Source: Microvelia longipes (Eukaryota; Arthropoda; Insecta; Hemiptera; Veliidae). Taken from it: a DNA stretch of 64,000 bases. The DNA is taken from the NCBI GenBank assembly GCA_018340805.1, contig JACMZG010001908.1, positions 16,089,061-16,153,060 on the forward strand, read 5' to 3'. Below, piece after piece: positions 34,968 through 45,237 of the stretch. The stretch's first letter is position 1. Every line of letters starts with the position of its first letter. The translations under genes were made by a program, and so were the position numbers. Under the pieces are notes generated by a model. That model saw only the letters and a program-made list of their open reading frames with translations, was not told where the DNA came from and did no database searches.

Positions 34968-35520
34968 TCATCTACTACCGAAGTATAAGAAAAAGTATTG
35001 TCACAATATAATTGTCCAAGAGACACAGACCTCGGAAATGTAACAAGCAAAATACAATGCTACATCTGGGAACTGTTCCATCATCGATGGCTCAACATAA
35101 TGTCATGTGCCACTCTGTTTTGTCACATCTAACTCATCGGGGCGCCAACAGAGCTTGAACGACGAACGTCGAATGATGGAACAATTCCCAGATGCAGCAT
35201 TGCATCTTGCTAGTTACATTTCCAAGGTATCTCTCGCACAATTATATTGTGTCGACATTCGTGTTTTACAAAACTCAGTAGTATCAAATGAAAAGTGTTG
35301 TGTTCACCTAAATTCCGAGAACGAGGTCCATCATAATTTCTCAGGTATTAAAATGACGTTTTAAGTGGTTTTCATCATGCTGTTTGTCTATTTGTGTGTC
35401 TGTCTGTCTGTGTGTTTGTCTATATGTGTGTGTTTTTGTGTGTTTTTGTTTGTCTGTTACGCATAACTCCCGCAGTGGTTTATGCTAGAGGTGGTCCCGC
35501 TGTGTTTATGCTAGGTGCTA
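34968..35520 (-). repeat. Family A repeat, copy 9, split by a foldback
   Basis: The reverse-oriented 3' end (CCTCATCTACTACCGAAGTA, GAAAAAGTATTG) lies at 34968-35006. After the foldback, the copy resumes at about 35350 with GACGTTTTAAGTGGTTTTCA, an expanded GTCTGTCTGTGTGT tract and CTCCCGCAGTGGTTTATGCT. Confidence 0.7.
35007..35300. mobile_element. Foldback MITE, family H, copy 1
   Basis: Arms of about 85-90 bp: the left arm starts TCACAATATAATTGTCCAAG and contains CATCTGGGAACTGTTCCATC. The right arm contains GATGGAACAATTCCCAGATG and ends AATTATATTGTGTCGACA. A roughly 75-bp centre (CATAATGTCATGTGCCACTC, CATCTAACTCATCGGGG) separates them. The centre and right part recur at 49095-49555. The 85-codon frame here is a by-product. 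Confidence 0.8.
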
Positions 35521-35745
35521 GATGAGGTGCACCTCATCACATTGGATGAGATGCATCTCATCACATTGGATGAGGAGCACCTCATCACATTGGATGAGGT
35601 GCACTCATCACATTGGATGGTTGCATTGGATGAGTTGCACTCACCTCACATTGGATGAGTTGCACTCTCACATTGATGAGTTGCACCTCATCACATTGGA
35701 TGAGTTGCACCTCATCACATTGGATGAGGTGCATCTCATCACATC
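35520..35745. repeat. 24-bp palindromic minisatellite
   Basis: About nine units of GATGAGGTGCACCTCATCAC plus ATTG. The first 18 bases of the unit, GATGAGGTGCACCTCATC, are a perfect palindrome, and variants keep most of the symmetry (GATGAGATGCATCTCATC). The 77-codon frame over it is repeat translation. Confidence 0.93.
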
Positions 35746-36296
35746 ATCGCACTAGTAGGGGTTTATTTATTTATTTTTTTTGACTCGTGTTTTTAATTGG
35801 TTTACGCGATTGTTTATTTATTTTCTATTTTATTAGCTTTCTCTTATTTTTCTGATTTATTGTATCTTTTGTTTGTTAGGCTAGCACTAATGATGACCTC
35901 TTGTTTCTATAAAGAAATATATTTTGTGGAGAGATTCTTCCTCTTATTATATTATAAAACATATACAAGTCATTTGATAAAAATTGAACTAATGCTGATA
36001 ATGAGATGAAACTTGACAGATGTGTTGTTTAATGAATAAACGCGAGACAAATCTTAAACCAATCGAAAAATTACTATTGGTGTCATTATTGAAAGTTAGT
36101 GACGTCATAAAAAGTATTTTCCCGGTAAAAACAACCAGACCTAAAGATTGATTTGTTCACCAAGTTTCAATTCGCTACCATAAATAAACTGGGGTATGCG
36201 ATTATAATGGACACACAAATTACACATACAGACAAATAAATTTGTAAAAACCACTTAAGAGGTCCTTAAAACACCTAAAACGTATAATTCAATACT

Positions 36297-36421
36297 AGGA
36301 AATGAGGAAGAAAAGAGTCTCTCTACAAAAATAATAGTTTATTGGCAAAGCGCTTTCAACCTAACATGAGGTCATCATCAGTGCCTGTACAAATAAGTTA
36401 TTACAAATTAAAACAAAAGTA
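36297..36421 (-). mobile_element. PLE 3'-end fragment with 14-bp target duplication
   Basis: This 125-bp insertion is flanked by TATAATTCAATACT on both sides (36283-36296 and 36422-36435). On the minus strand it contains GCACTGATGATGACCTCATG, TTGAAAGCGC, AATAAACTATT and TAGAGAGACTC. The same order (CTGATGATG, stem, GAAAG, AATAAA, GGAGAGACT) is seen at the 3' end of the Penelope-like element at 45204-45294. It is therefore a heavily 5'-truncated Penelope-like insertion. Confidence 0.8.
36345..36381 (-). ncRNA. Hammerhead-ribozyme-like motif in PLE end
   Basis: The minus strand reads CTGATGA, then TG, stem ACCT / loop / AGGT, then T and GAAAGCGCTTT. It has the CUGAUGA and GAAA boxes on either side of a short stem II, as in hammerhead ribozymes known from Penelope-like elements. 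Helix III would be very short. Catalysis is not shown. Confidence 0.5.
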
Positions 36422-36480
36422 TATAATTCAATACTTTTCCTGTAAACCTACTGTACAAATGAGGAAAGTAAATATCAGAT

Positions 36481-36940
36481 AAATCAAGTGAAAGTAAAAA
36501 CCAGGAAATTGATTAAGTACAATAAAGTATGGCTAAAGGCATATCGTAAACCATACATCATTGGAATTGAATACCAAAAACTTAAAAGAAAATCTAATAA
36601 AACCGAATCTAAAACACTAAAATTACACTATGAACTTCAAAACCCCTTATTAAAGCAAAATAGACTCTAGCATAATTTAAAGTCAAGTGAACTTTACCAA
36701 AGCTCAATAGAGAACTCAAAAACTATAAAACTTTACATATAGCTAGACTATCAATTTACGAGGGAGAAAGTTATCATAAAAATTATTAATTTTGTTGTAC
36801 TATATTCGACCAAGTTATTTGGCTATGCTCCTTATAGAGGTTAACTATTGAAATAAGTCAAATATTGCTTTAGCTTATTGTAAAGGTTTGAAAAGAAGAC
36901 AATGACACAAGAAAGGTAATTTGGTTGAAATTCGGTTGAA
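36481..36940. other. Unassigned stretch
   Basis: No gene or repeat identified. The 60-codon plus-strand frame at 36488-36670 is lysine-rich by AT composition. Confidence 0.45.
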
Positions 36941-37061
36941 AAACAATGACATAAGTAAGGTGATTAAGTGATGAAGATATGGAGAAATAATGACATAAGT
37001 AAGGTGACTTAGTGATGAAGATGTGGAGAAATAATGACATAAGTAAGGTGACTTAGTGATA
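36941..37061. repeat. About 45-bp tandem repeat, 3 copies
   Basis: AATGACATAAGTAAGGTGAC and TTAGTGATGAAGATGTGGAG recur three times. A related phrase, AAGACAATGACATAAGAAG, occurs alone at about 53500. Confidence 0.85.
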
Positions 37062-37206
37062 TCGCTAATGGTGTTGCATTCTTTGAGATGTGCTCCTTGC
37101 TTGGGTTAAAAAACTTAAAAATGTAGGGTTAAAAAACGAAGAATGAATGAGATGAAAGCCGCCATTTTGTGGCACTAAAGTTGATGATAATCGGACAAGA
37201 TCTATG

Positions 37207-37326
37207 CCCGTAGCCAGCCAAAACTTTTAATCGGGGGGCCATTAGCACATCTATAAGGGACATCCACAAAAAACTACTTTGTCGAAGAGGCGAATTTTTT
37301 TCAGGGGGGCCTACCTGGGAACGGGC
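37207..37326. mobile_element. Possible small TIR element, about 120 bp
   Basis: The left end GCCCGTAGCCAGCCAAAACT and the complement of the right end, GCCCGTTCCCAGG, are similar, and GGGGGGCC follows inside each end. I see no clean target duplication. Confidence 0.4.
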
Positions 37327-37329
37327 CAG

Positions 37330-37625
37330 CCAATACCACGTTCTCAGTGGCTACCTATAAACTTAGCGTTAGCGTACCAAAGGGTATCTTAGTAAAAGGT
37401 ACACTAAGTGTACCTTTTAGGGTAGCTAAGTGGTGTCAAACCTTTGACACCAAGAAGGTCTTAGGTTTCCATCCCAGGTTAAACGCTTAGTTTATATAAG
37501 GTTATTATTAAAATATTTGCGCCAGATTTAGATATTTATGTGGGCGTAATAGTAGTGACAACTACCTGTGATTGTTGCTGGAGAGGCTATCTCAGATGAG
37601 GAGCAAGGCTCCATACAGTACTATT
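37330..37625 (+). mobile_element. tRNA-derived SINE, family 1, second copy
   Basis: AGGTAGCTAAGTGG-like A box and TAGGTTTCCATCCCAGG B box precede CTTAGTTTATATAAGGTTAT, GCGTAATAGT and CTCAGATGAGGAGCA. The order matches 22592-22830. Two palindromes lie in the head: 37393-37419 (arms TAAAAGGTACACT / AGTGTACCTTTTA around one base) and 37433-37450 (GTGTCAAA / TTTGACAC). Confidence 0.65.
37393..37419. repeat. 27-bp palindrome in SINE head
   Basis: Thirteen-base perfect arms around a single central base, absent from the related SINE at 22592. It probably arose locally after insertion. Confidence 0.9.
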
Positions 37626-37849
37626 ATTCTTCATGATAAGAAGAATTAAAGGTATATAACATGAACATTTTATCCATCAAAGTAACCCAACCTTCATACA
37701 GAAATATAAGTATGTAGTCTTGCGGACTAAGTACTTAGAGACAATTAAAAAACCATAAAGCAGGTAAATGTAGGGACTTACAAAGCAATATAGTTATGAC
37801 TTAATCTTCCTTGGTCTTTTCTTAGATATCACCGACTATTGTATACACA

Positions 37850-38395
37850 TACATAGACATCTTTGTATTTTCTTTGTTACCAATTTAATATAACTTACTC
37901 ATATCCGATATACTTCGATATAATATAAAAATTTGTACAATACTTATTATAGACATTATTAGATATAAATATAAAATTTGTACTGATATTCATATCTTTC
38001 TCTAATTACATTCTAGACATTATATTCATAGATTATAAATATTACACTACACTATATGAATATATTCATATAATTAATAATGTACACATCTCTTAGTACA
38101 TAGATATCTTAGATAAAATATAAAATAATACAATACACTTAATACATATATTCAGATTAAATAAAATAATGTACACATACTCTATTCATAGACATATACT
38201 TCAGATATAAATATAAATAATGTAACATACTCTATTCTGACATATACTTCAGATAAATATAATATTGTACATACACTATACTAGACATATACCTCACATA
38301 TAAACTATTGTACACATACACTATACATAGACATATACCTCACATATACACTATTGTACACATACTCTATGCATAGACAATAGTTAGTGCCTGGG
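37850..38395. repeat. Degenerate about 46-bp tandem array, left part
   Basis: Units with TGTACACATACACTATACAT and AGACATATACCTCACATATA repeat imperfectly and with many small gaps. The array resumes at 38590 after a family A fragment. Confidence 0.8.
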
Positions 38396-38399
38396 TAGG

Positions 38400-38588
38400 T
38401 GAGCACTGAGGATGAAACAAATTTATATACTATCTAAGGACGAGCTAAGCGAGTCCGAAGAGAAGTTGCAGTATAAATTTAACGACTAGTATATTCTGTG
38501 GACGAGCGAAGCGAGTCTGAATTAAGGAGAAATAGCGAAGCGAATCCGATGTGATGAGGTTCCCTGTAACCGATTTCTTGGTAATGAA
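38400..38588 (-). repeat. Family A repeat, copy 11, inside the 46-bp array
   Basis: Reverse-oriented 5' half with GACGAGCTAAGCGAGTCCGA, GACGAGCGAAGCGAGTCTGA, CGAATCCGATGTGATGAGG and GTAACCGATTTCTTGG. It splits the 46-bp array. Confidence 0.8.
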
Positions 38589-38725
38589 ATACGAATAAAC
38601 ATACACTACATATATACACTATTGTATTTATACACTACGCGTATACATATACATTATTATATTTATACATTACGCGTAAACATATACACTATTGTTTATA
38701 ACACATACACTATATATAAACAATA
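38589..38725. repeat. 46-bp tandem array, right part
   Basis: Continues ATACACTATTGT and TATACACTACGCG units after the family A fragment. Confidence 0.75.
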
Positions 38726-39107
38726 CTTTCCTTGATACTAGCTTTACAAATGAAGAAAAGAATAGAAATATTTTCTGCAATATTTAATGAGAAGAATATA
38801 CTCAAAGTAGTAAGTGCGGAAAGAAAGGCGAGTTAATGAGGTATGGTAACAACTTCCACAGCATTGTTTAGGAAGTTTAATGAAGAAAATGTCAAGTGCT
38901 GTGTAACACGATACTCTGTCAACCTTAAAACACTGCATCTGACAAAAACATGCGGAAATATGATACAACTAATATGGCTTCAACTAGATATAACCATGGC
39001 TTTCAGAGTGAAAGTACGTCTGCTACTTAAGAACCTACTCTTAACACTTATTGTCAGCTAAATAAATTTGTAAAATTAACAAAAATGTTTATACCTCTGG
39101 CAGTAAG
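38726..39107. other. Unassigned stretch
   Basis: Overlapping 74- and 72-codon frames exist on opposite strands (38744-38968 and 38843-39061). Neither shows a motif that I recognise. Confidence 0.4.
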
Positions 39108-39172
<65 letters not shown>

Positions 39173-39389
39173 ATATTATATATATATTAATTAAGGTGAC
39201 GCCTTTCTTTTCTCGAATTATGCTTAGTTCGTATTCAAATTTCAAATGTTAAATTTTATTACAAAATTCTAAAAAGAAGAGTTATAATTTCTAATAACTG
39301 AAATTTACCATAGCTATTCAACTTTTAGTTTTTCCGTTATTAAACAACACAACAAACAATTATACATAATATATTATTATATATATATA

Positions 39390-39437
<48 letters not shown>

Positions 39438-39450
39438 TTATTTATAAATA
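39108..39450. repeat. Two (TA)n arrays
   Basis: (TA)n at 39108-39190 and 39375-39450, with about 185 bp of unassigned sequence between. Confidence 0.88.
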
Positions 39451-39534
39451 AATATAGGTTTAAGCTTAAGCTGACTTTAGAACCCTGGGTATTTTGTTAC
39501 CTAATAATGCTGAGGTCGAGAAGTAATACCCTTT

Positions 39535-39660
39535 TTTTATAAAAATTTAAATATGAGGACGAGTTGAAGCGAGTCTAAGTTTAAACCTGAACGGATAACA
39601 CTCTATTCTGGGTCAAGCGCAGCGAGACTGAAGTAAAACCACCTTAGGCTTTGGATAATC
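39535..39660 (-). repeat. Family A fragment, copy 12
   Basis: GAGGACGAGTTGAAGCGAGT and GGGTCAAGCGCAGCGAGACT are diverged, reverse-oriented versions of the two GACTCGCTTCGCTCGTCC blocks. Confidence 0.6.
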
Positions 39661-39996
39661 CTTACATTCTGAAGGAAAAGCACAGAAGAAATCTAATACG
39701 ATTTTCGAAGAGCTGTGTACCGAAGTTTAAGAGCTAATGATTTTTTTCTACTTAGATCGTTTTCAAACTTCAAGTGCTAATAAGTAATTGCTCAAATCTT
39801 TGCGGTGCTTTTTTTAACCGCTAAAAGTTCAAAACCGAGTAAATTGTGCTGAATTAAAAATAGGAAAGTTCAAAAAATGGAAACTTAGCAGTAAATATTA
39901 ATTCAATTAAATCTATCTCTACGTTTAGGGAAACAGTGTTAAGATTCCAGAGTTAAATTCGTTAAAAGAAGATAAAAAATGATAACAAAAATTAAT

Positions 39997-40037
<41 letters not shown>

Positions 40038-40417
40038 AGAACCGTCATATGTTTCTTCATACTAAAATCAGTCAAATATTCAAGACACGACATCTTGTAA
40101 TGTTTTCTTTCACATTTTATTATTTTTATTTTCCTCCATACTGTGACAGCAGAGACACGACTATGGAGGGCTAAGGGGGCTCAAGCCCTCCTCCAGGCAT
40201 GTGTAAGTTTGAGTATATTTAAACGCAAAATTTCCTTTAGCTCTATTTACTGTTTAAATTGGTCAGGTACTTTATGATGTAACTAACCTTCAAAACTATT
40301 TTATAAGTAAATTCTTAATTAGTCATATACACAAATATGTGCTTTTACTTGTCTCCTTTTGTAGATAATTCCATAGGTTTCTTAGCAACCCAGAATGATA
40401 CGTGGCAATTATACTTG
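39661..40417. other. Unassigned, includes a poly(A) run
   Basis: About 34 consecutive A at 40003-40036. No element boundary could be tied to it. The 60-codon frame at 40337-40519 shows no known motif. Confidence 0.5.
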
Positions 40418-40445
40418 ACCCGCAATACACCATGTTATTGCGGGT
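40418..40445. repeat. Snap-back hairpin, 10-bp stem
   Basis: ACCCGCAATA at 40418-40427 and TATTGCGGGT at 40436-40445 around an 8-nt loop. AACCCGCAATAA is the family A text next to TGACGTCA, so this may be a remnant of that repeat folded back. Confidence 0.8.
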
Positions 40446-40559
40446 TAGAATTTCAGCCACCTCCTAAACAAAATCTGTGTTGCCGCTGTATGACAAGCAT
40501 AAAATTTACTTTATATTGAAATACATAAAATTGCCGTAGTTGCACACAATACTTCACTG

Positions 40560-41620
40560 AATACTTTGCCGTTGCCATTATATCCACACTATACTTGCAC
40601 ATTGTAATACTTTTGCCTTATCATCCACACTACTTGCGAATACTTGCAGTACTCATCCACCCTAATACTGCCAGTACTAATACCTTTTGCAGTACTCATC
40701 CTAATACTTTCCAGTACTATACTTTTGCCAGTACTCATCCACACTAATACTTGCCAGTACTAATACTTTTGCCAGTACTCATCCACACTAATACTTGCCA
40801 GTACTAATACAGTACTATCACATAATATTGCCAGTAATATATTTTGCCATCTCATCCACATAAACTTGCGTTACTATATTTTGCCAGTATCTCCACACTG
40901 AATACTATACTTTTGCCAGTTACTCCCAACAATTTCCCCGGTACTAATATTTTGCCAGTACTCATCCACACTAATACTTGGGTATTTAATACTTGCGTAC
41001 TATACTTTGCCAGTACTCAGTCACACTAATACTTGCGTATTATTTTGCAGTTATCCACAATAATACTTTTGCCAGACATACTTTGCATACTAACCGGTAC
41101 TAATACTATCTCCCACTATGCCCGTACTAATACTTTGCCAGCTTCACCACTAATACTTGCAGTACTAATACTTTTGCCAGTACTCATCCACACTAATACT
41201 TGCCGGTACTAATACTTTTGCCAGTACTATCACAAACTTGCGTATAATACTTTTGCCAGTACTCACACTATATTGCACTAATATTTTGCCAGTACTCATC
41301 CACACTAATACTTGCCAGTACTAATACTTTTGCCAGTACTCATCCACACTAATACTTGCCGGTACTAATACTTTTGCCAGTACTCACCACACTTGACAAC
41401 TAATACTTTGCCATACTTCCACTTACTGCCATACGATAATTTTGCCAGTACTCATCCCCACTAATACTTGCCAGTACTAATACTTTGCCAGTACTCATCA
41501 CACTATAACTTGCCAGTACTAATACTTTTGCCAGTACTCATCCACTAATACTTGCCAGTACTAATACTTGGCCGTACTGCACTATACAGTCAAATACTTG
41601 CCAGTAACAATCCACATATA
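40560..41620. repeat. 44-bp tandem array with dense indels
   Basis: The ideal unit is CCAGTACTAATACTTTTGCC then AGTACTCATCCACACTAATACTTG. Some stretches match it exactly (about 40735-40800, 41290-41380). Others lose or gain single bases every few positions (40840-41280, 41395-41440, 41550-41620). The mixture suggests incomplete consensus correction and not natural decay. Confidence 0.9.
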
Positions 41621-42951
41621 CTTGCACACAGGTTTTAATTAATCTGCAACGATAATCACTCTATTTTAGATATTCAAATCCTGAAATAGGGGCTGAATTC
41701 ACATTTAAAATTGGGAATTTTTCTCTAAACAATGCATCTCTTTCTTTATAGAATGTAAAACCGATATACAATTTTAAAATTATCACACTAAAATGTAATA
41801 AAAAAAAGTAATAAAACAATTAACAATATAAACAATTAAATTACTCATGATGCGAACCCCACAGAATTTTAAGGAACAAAAAAGCTCTTGGAGATTAGAT
41901 AACCGTTAACTTTTAAAAATTAAATTTCATAAATCAGAGATTATGAGATGAAATGTTGGATAGTATTAATTAATCTTTAATGTTACTATGTCAATTGCTC
42001 AAAATGTATCCGTATATAGCACTTATCTAATGACATACAACAATTTTAAAGGGGGATTAATCTGGACTTTAATATCATAGAAGTTGGCCACGGAAATGTT
42101 TTTACGAAAACTGTAGCGTTTAGGGTGAAGTCAGTCGGAGCTAAAATTTATTGCTGTTTGATGCAAATAAACACAGAAGGGGAGTTTCTAACAGTCTAAC
42201 AATAAAAGCAAAATAGCTTCGTTAGAGCTAAAAATGTTGGACAAAAAATAACATTGTTTCATTCATCACTTTTTTTGTATAGAAGTTTTTACTATCTTTT
42301 TGCAGAAGAAATCGATAGAATTGAAACAATAGTTAAGTTTAAAGCTTGAAAATAAACTTACGTTTATTTTTACTTATTTCGCTTTGGTTGAAAATATAAG
42401 ATGTGTATAATGTTATGTTCTAAATTTTAAACTTCAATTGACTTGTTTGATTAACGCAATGTAGTCACTCAATATGGGGTTTTTAGGCATTTAAATCCTT
42501 AATTGACGTAAATTTCTAATTCATGATTATCTTTTAGTCAGGGTGGCCAAGTACAAGAAATTAGTAAAGCTATCTATTGTTTTTATAAACACTATTTGAA
42601 AGGGGAAAAAAATAAACACATTTGCTAGAATTAAGTGTTAACTATGATTCCAACCTCGTTTCTAACCGTCATAAGATTTAAAGAGTTGGTAAAAGTAAGC
42701 CTCAAAAAGAGCAGAATATAGTCATTTTAGAAATTAAAATCTGCGTCAACAGATTAAAAGTTCAACTAAATTTTTTAAAACGGATAATAAAAAAGCAAAA
42801 CAAGGCTTGAAGACATAATCACATGTTTGTTTTTCATAATATGTATTTATAGCATTGACTTATCTTTTATTGCCGACGACTTTGAAATTTACAGCCTCAG
42901 ACTTGAAATGAATAATTTAAAGTAGGATTTCAAATAAAAAGTAGAAATTGG
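41621..42951. other. Unassigned stretch
   Basis: AT-rich; no gene, RNA or repeat recognised. Confidence 0.5.
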
Positions 42952-43084
42952 TGTAAAATAAGTAGTATTTACAGCAAAATAAGAAGTAATTGCAGTAAAA
43001 TAAGTAGTAATTGCAGTAAAACAAGTAGTAATTGCTGTAAAATAGGTAGTAATTGCTGTAAAATAAGTAGGAATTGCAGTAAAA
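42952..43084. repeat. 18-bp minisatellite, left of PLE pair
   Basis: AAATAAGTAGTAATTGCAGT recurs with TTGCAGT/TTGCTGT variants about seven times up to 43084. Another unit follows the PLE pair at about 45330-45350 (GCAGTAAAATAAGTAGTAAT), so the PLE pair lies inside this array. Confidence 0.88.
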
Positions 43085-43137
43085 TATAAGTAAATAAATA
43101 GTCTCTCCACTATGATGTATGTTAAAAAATGTTTATT

Positions 43138-43173
43138 TGAGGTTAACTTTCCGCCGCATCCGGCCATCATCAG
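43138..43173 (-). ncRNA. Hammerhead-like motif, minus PLE copy
   Basis: The minus strand reads CTGATGATGGCCGGATGCGG then CGGAAAGTTAACCTC. Stem II is GCCG / GATG / CGGC. It differs slightly from the plus copy after GTTAAC, where the cleavage position would be. Confidence 0.5.
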
Positions 43174-43212
43174 TCTATAAAAAGCCAAGAAATACAACAA
43201 ACTTAAAATAAC

Positions 43213-43243
<31 letters not shown>

Positions 43244-43261
43244 AAAGTCTAACACAAAGTT

Positions 43262-43998
43262 AAAATAAAAATACAAAACAATAAACTAAATTAAAAAATA
43301 AATCGCGAGAAGAAGAAACACGTACCATTCTGGAGTGCTATGAACGATCGATAGTAAACGATCTCTTTCCAATCTTATAGCGCACTGACAAACGAGGGAT
43401 ACCTACACAGTAGGCGTACTCCCCTCTCCTGAAGCCAATTATCTCAGTGCTATAGCTTCGAACCTTCTTCTTTGACATTAATGAGGTACCACTTCAATAT
43501 CTTTGAGAATTTCGTAGGCCTCGAACATCGAGCCTAAGTCCTTTATTTTCGTACCATAAAGTAGCCACTTCGTGGGGTCATTAAAATGGTTTTCATCTCA
43601 TATGTTTATAACCGGTATTCCTCGAGTTAGATTTATGTTCAGCCAAACGGGTAGAGAAGAGGCGACCTGTTTGACCTGTATAGGTGCACTGACAAGTACC
43701 GAGCGTATTCTATAAACACCATTACGTTCAGCACTAGGAATAGGGTCTTTGACCTGGAGATTAAGTTTTTTAGTTACCCTCACTTTTAACGCTACACGTA
43801 CCTCACTTTTTATGACGTTAGCTACTTTATTACTTAGGGCGCTAATGAAGGGAAGTACACACCTTTCATTGTTGTTCAGCCACGGTCAGTAATATCGTTA
43901 ATCATATTCTTTGACTATTCTGTCCTCTTTTTATGGACTAATTTAGTATTAAGCTCTTTAGAGTAACATTGACTTCAGCAATATGATTAATGCTCCAG
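43262..43998 (-). pseudogene. Penelope-like RT/GIY-YIG protein, minus copy
   Basis: On the minus strand near 43783-43700 the frame reads PIPSAERNGVYRI, the start of a GIY-YIG nuclease domain (the GVY corresponds to GIY). A frameshift then breaks it. Further downstream, text corresponding to EHKSN and to the plus-copy tail can be followed in other frames. The upstream part (43870-43998) aligns with the linker of the plus copy. The reverse transcriptase core is absent, so this is a 5'-truncated copy, as expected for target-primed reverse transcription. Stops and frameshifts rule out function. Confidence 0.78.
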
Positions 43999-45105
43999 GT
44001 GCAGAAATGTATATGCATGCCTTTTACAAAAACTACGTGGATAATCCTAGAAATAAGTTTTTGAAACGTATACGTTTCTGGAGACAGGTATGTAGATGAC
44101 ATTTTTGCGTATGGATGAGGTACTCTAGAAGAATTAGAACGTTCACTTCATATACTTATAGCCGTTTAAAAATATTAAGTTTCTAAGGAAACTGAAACGC
44201 CGAGTCTATCAACTACCTAGATGTTAATATAAACGAGTTGATAGGGCTTTGTCTTTTAGAGTTTTTCGAAACATTACTGCAACTGACGTAGTCATACCAG
44301 AGACTCTAATCACTCGTGGCAGCATAACTTGCGGCGTTTCATTCCCTTATACACTAGGCCTTGAAACATTTCCTCTAGACCAAGACGTTATGAAGAGGAG
44401 GTATAAGATCATTAAATATTGCTGAAGTCATGGTTACTCTAAGAGTTAATATCTAAATTAGTCCATAAAAAAGGGACAGAATAGTCAAGAATATGATTAA
44501 CGATAATACTGAACAGGTGGCTGCAACAACCAATGAAATGTTTGTATCCTTCATTAGCGCCCAAGTTAATTTTTGGTACGTGTAGCGTTCAAAGTGAGAC
44601 GGTAACCTAAAAAACTAATCTACAGGTCAAAGACCTATTCCTAGTGCTAACGTAATGGTGTTTATATACGCTGCGAGGTACTTGCAGTGACCTATACAGG
44701 TCAAACAGTCTCTTTCTTACCCGTTTGGCTGACATAAATCTAACTCGAGGGAATACCCGTTTTAAAACATATGAGAGATGAAAACCATTTTTTAATGGAC
44801 CCACGAAGTTGGCTACTTTATTGGTACGAAAATAAAGGACTTAGGCTCGATGTTCTCGAGGCCTACGAAATTCTCAAAGATATTGAGAGTGGTACCTCCA
44901 TTAATGTCAAAGAAAAGGTTCGAAGGCTATAGCACTGAGATTGGCTTCAGGGAGGAGTACGCCCTAACTGTGTAGGTATCCCGTTTGTCAGTGCGCTATA
45001 AAGATTGGAAAGAGATCGTTACTATCGATCGTTCATAGCACTCCAGAGAATGGTACGTGTTTCTGTCTTCTCGCCGATTTATTTTAATTTAGTTATGTTT
45101 TGTAT
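43999..45105 (+). pseudogene. Penelope-like RT/GIY-YIG protein, plus copy
   Basis: In order: AEMYMHAFYKNYVDNPRNKF (about 44009), resembling the helix after RT motif B; RYVDDIFAYG at 44086-44115, the YVDD catalytic motif C of reverse transcriptase; a stop, then GTLEELERSLHIL; INYLDVNINEL (motif D/E region); a linker to 44600; then a GIY-YIG domain near 44640-44760 with NGV-I, a YTGQT-like sequence and LAEHKSN-like text over shifted frames. RT followed by a C-terminal GIY-YIG nuclease is diagnostic of Penelope-like retroelements. The N-terminal half of the RT is missing and several frameshifts and stops are visible, so the copy is dead. Confidence 0.86.
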
Positions 45106-45131
45106 TTTATTTTAACTTGTGTTAGACTTTT

Positions 45132-45164
<33 letters not shown>

Positions 45165-45203
45165 TAGTTATAAGTTTGTTGTATTTTCTTGGCTTTTTAT
45201 AGA

Positions 45204-45237
45204 CTGATGATGGCCGGATGCGGCGGAAAGTTAACTC
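45204..45237 (+). ncRNA. Hammerhead-like motif, plus PLE copy
   Basis: CTGATGA at 45204-45210, TG, stem II GCCG with GATG loop and CGGC, G, then GAAA (45226-45229) followed by GTTAACTC. A-G/C-U pairs around TTAA would form a minimal helix III, with C as the cleavage-site base after U. This matches the order in hammerhead ribozymes of Penelope-like elements. The base pair next to the CUGAUGA box is imperfect, so activity is uncertain. Confidence 0.58.

Larger units (their letters stand above)
35945..36480 (+). repeat. Family A repeat, copy 10, split by a PLE fragment
   Basis: Contains GAACTAATGCTGATAATGAG, AGTTAGTGACGTCATAAAAA, AACCACTTAAGAGGTCCTTA and, after the insertion, CTTTTCCTGTAAACCTACTG and ATGAGGAAAGTAAA. 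The copy lacks the 5' half. Confidence 0.78.
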
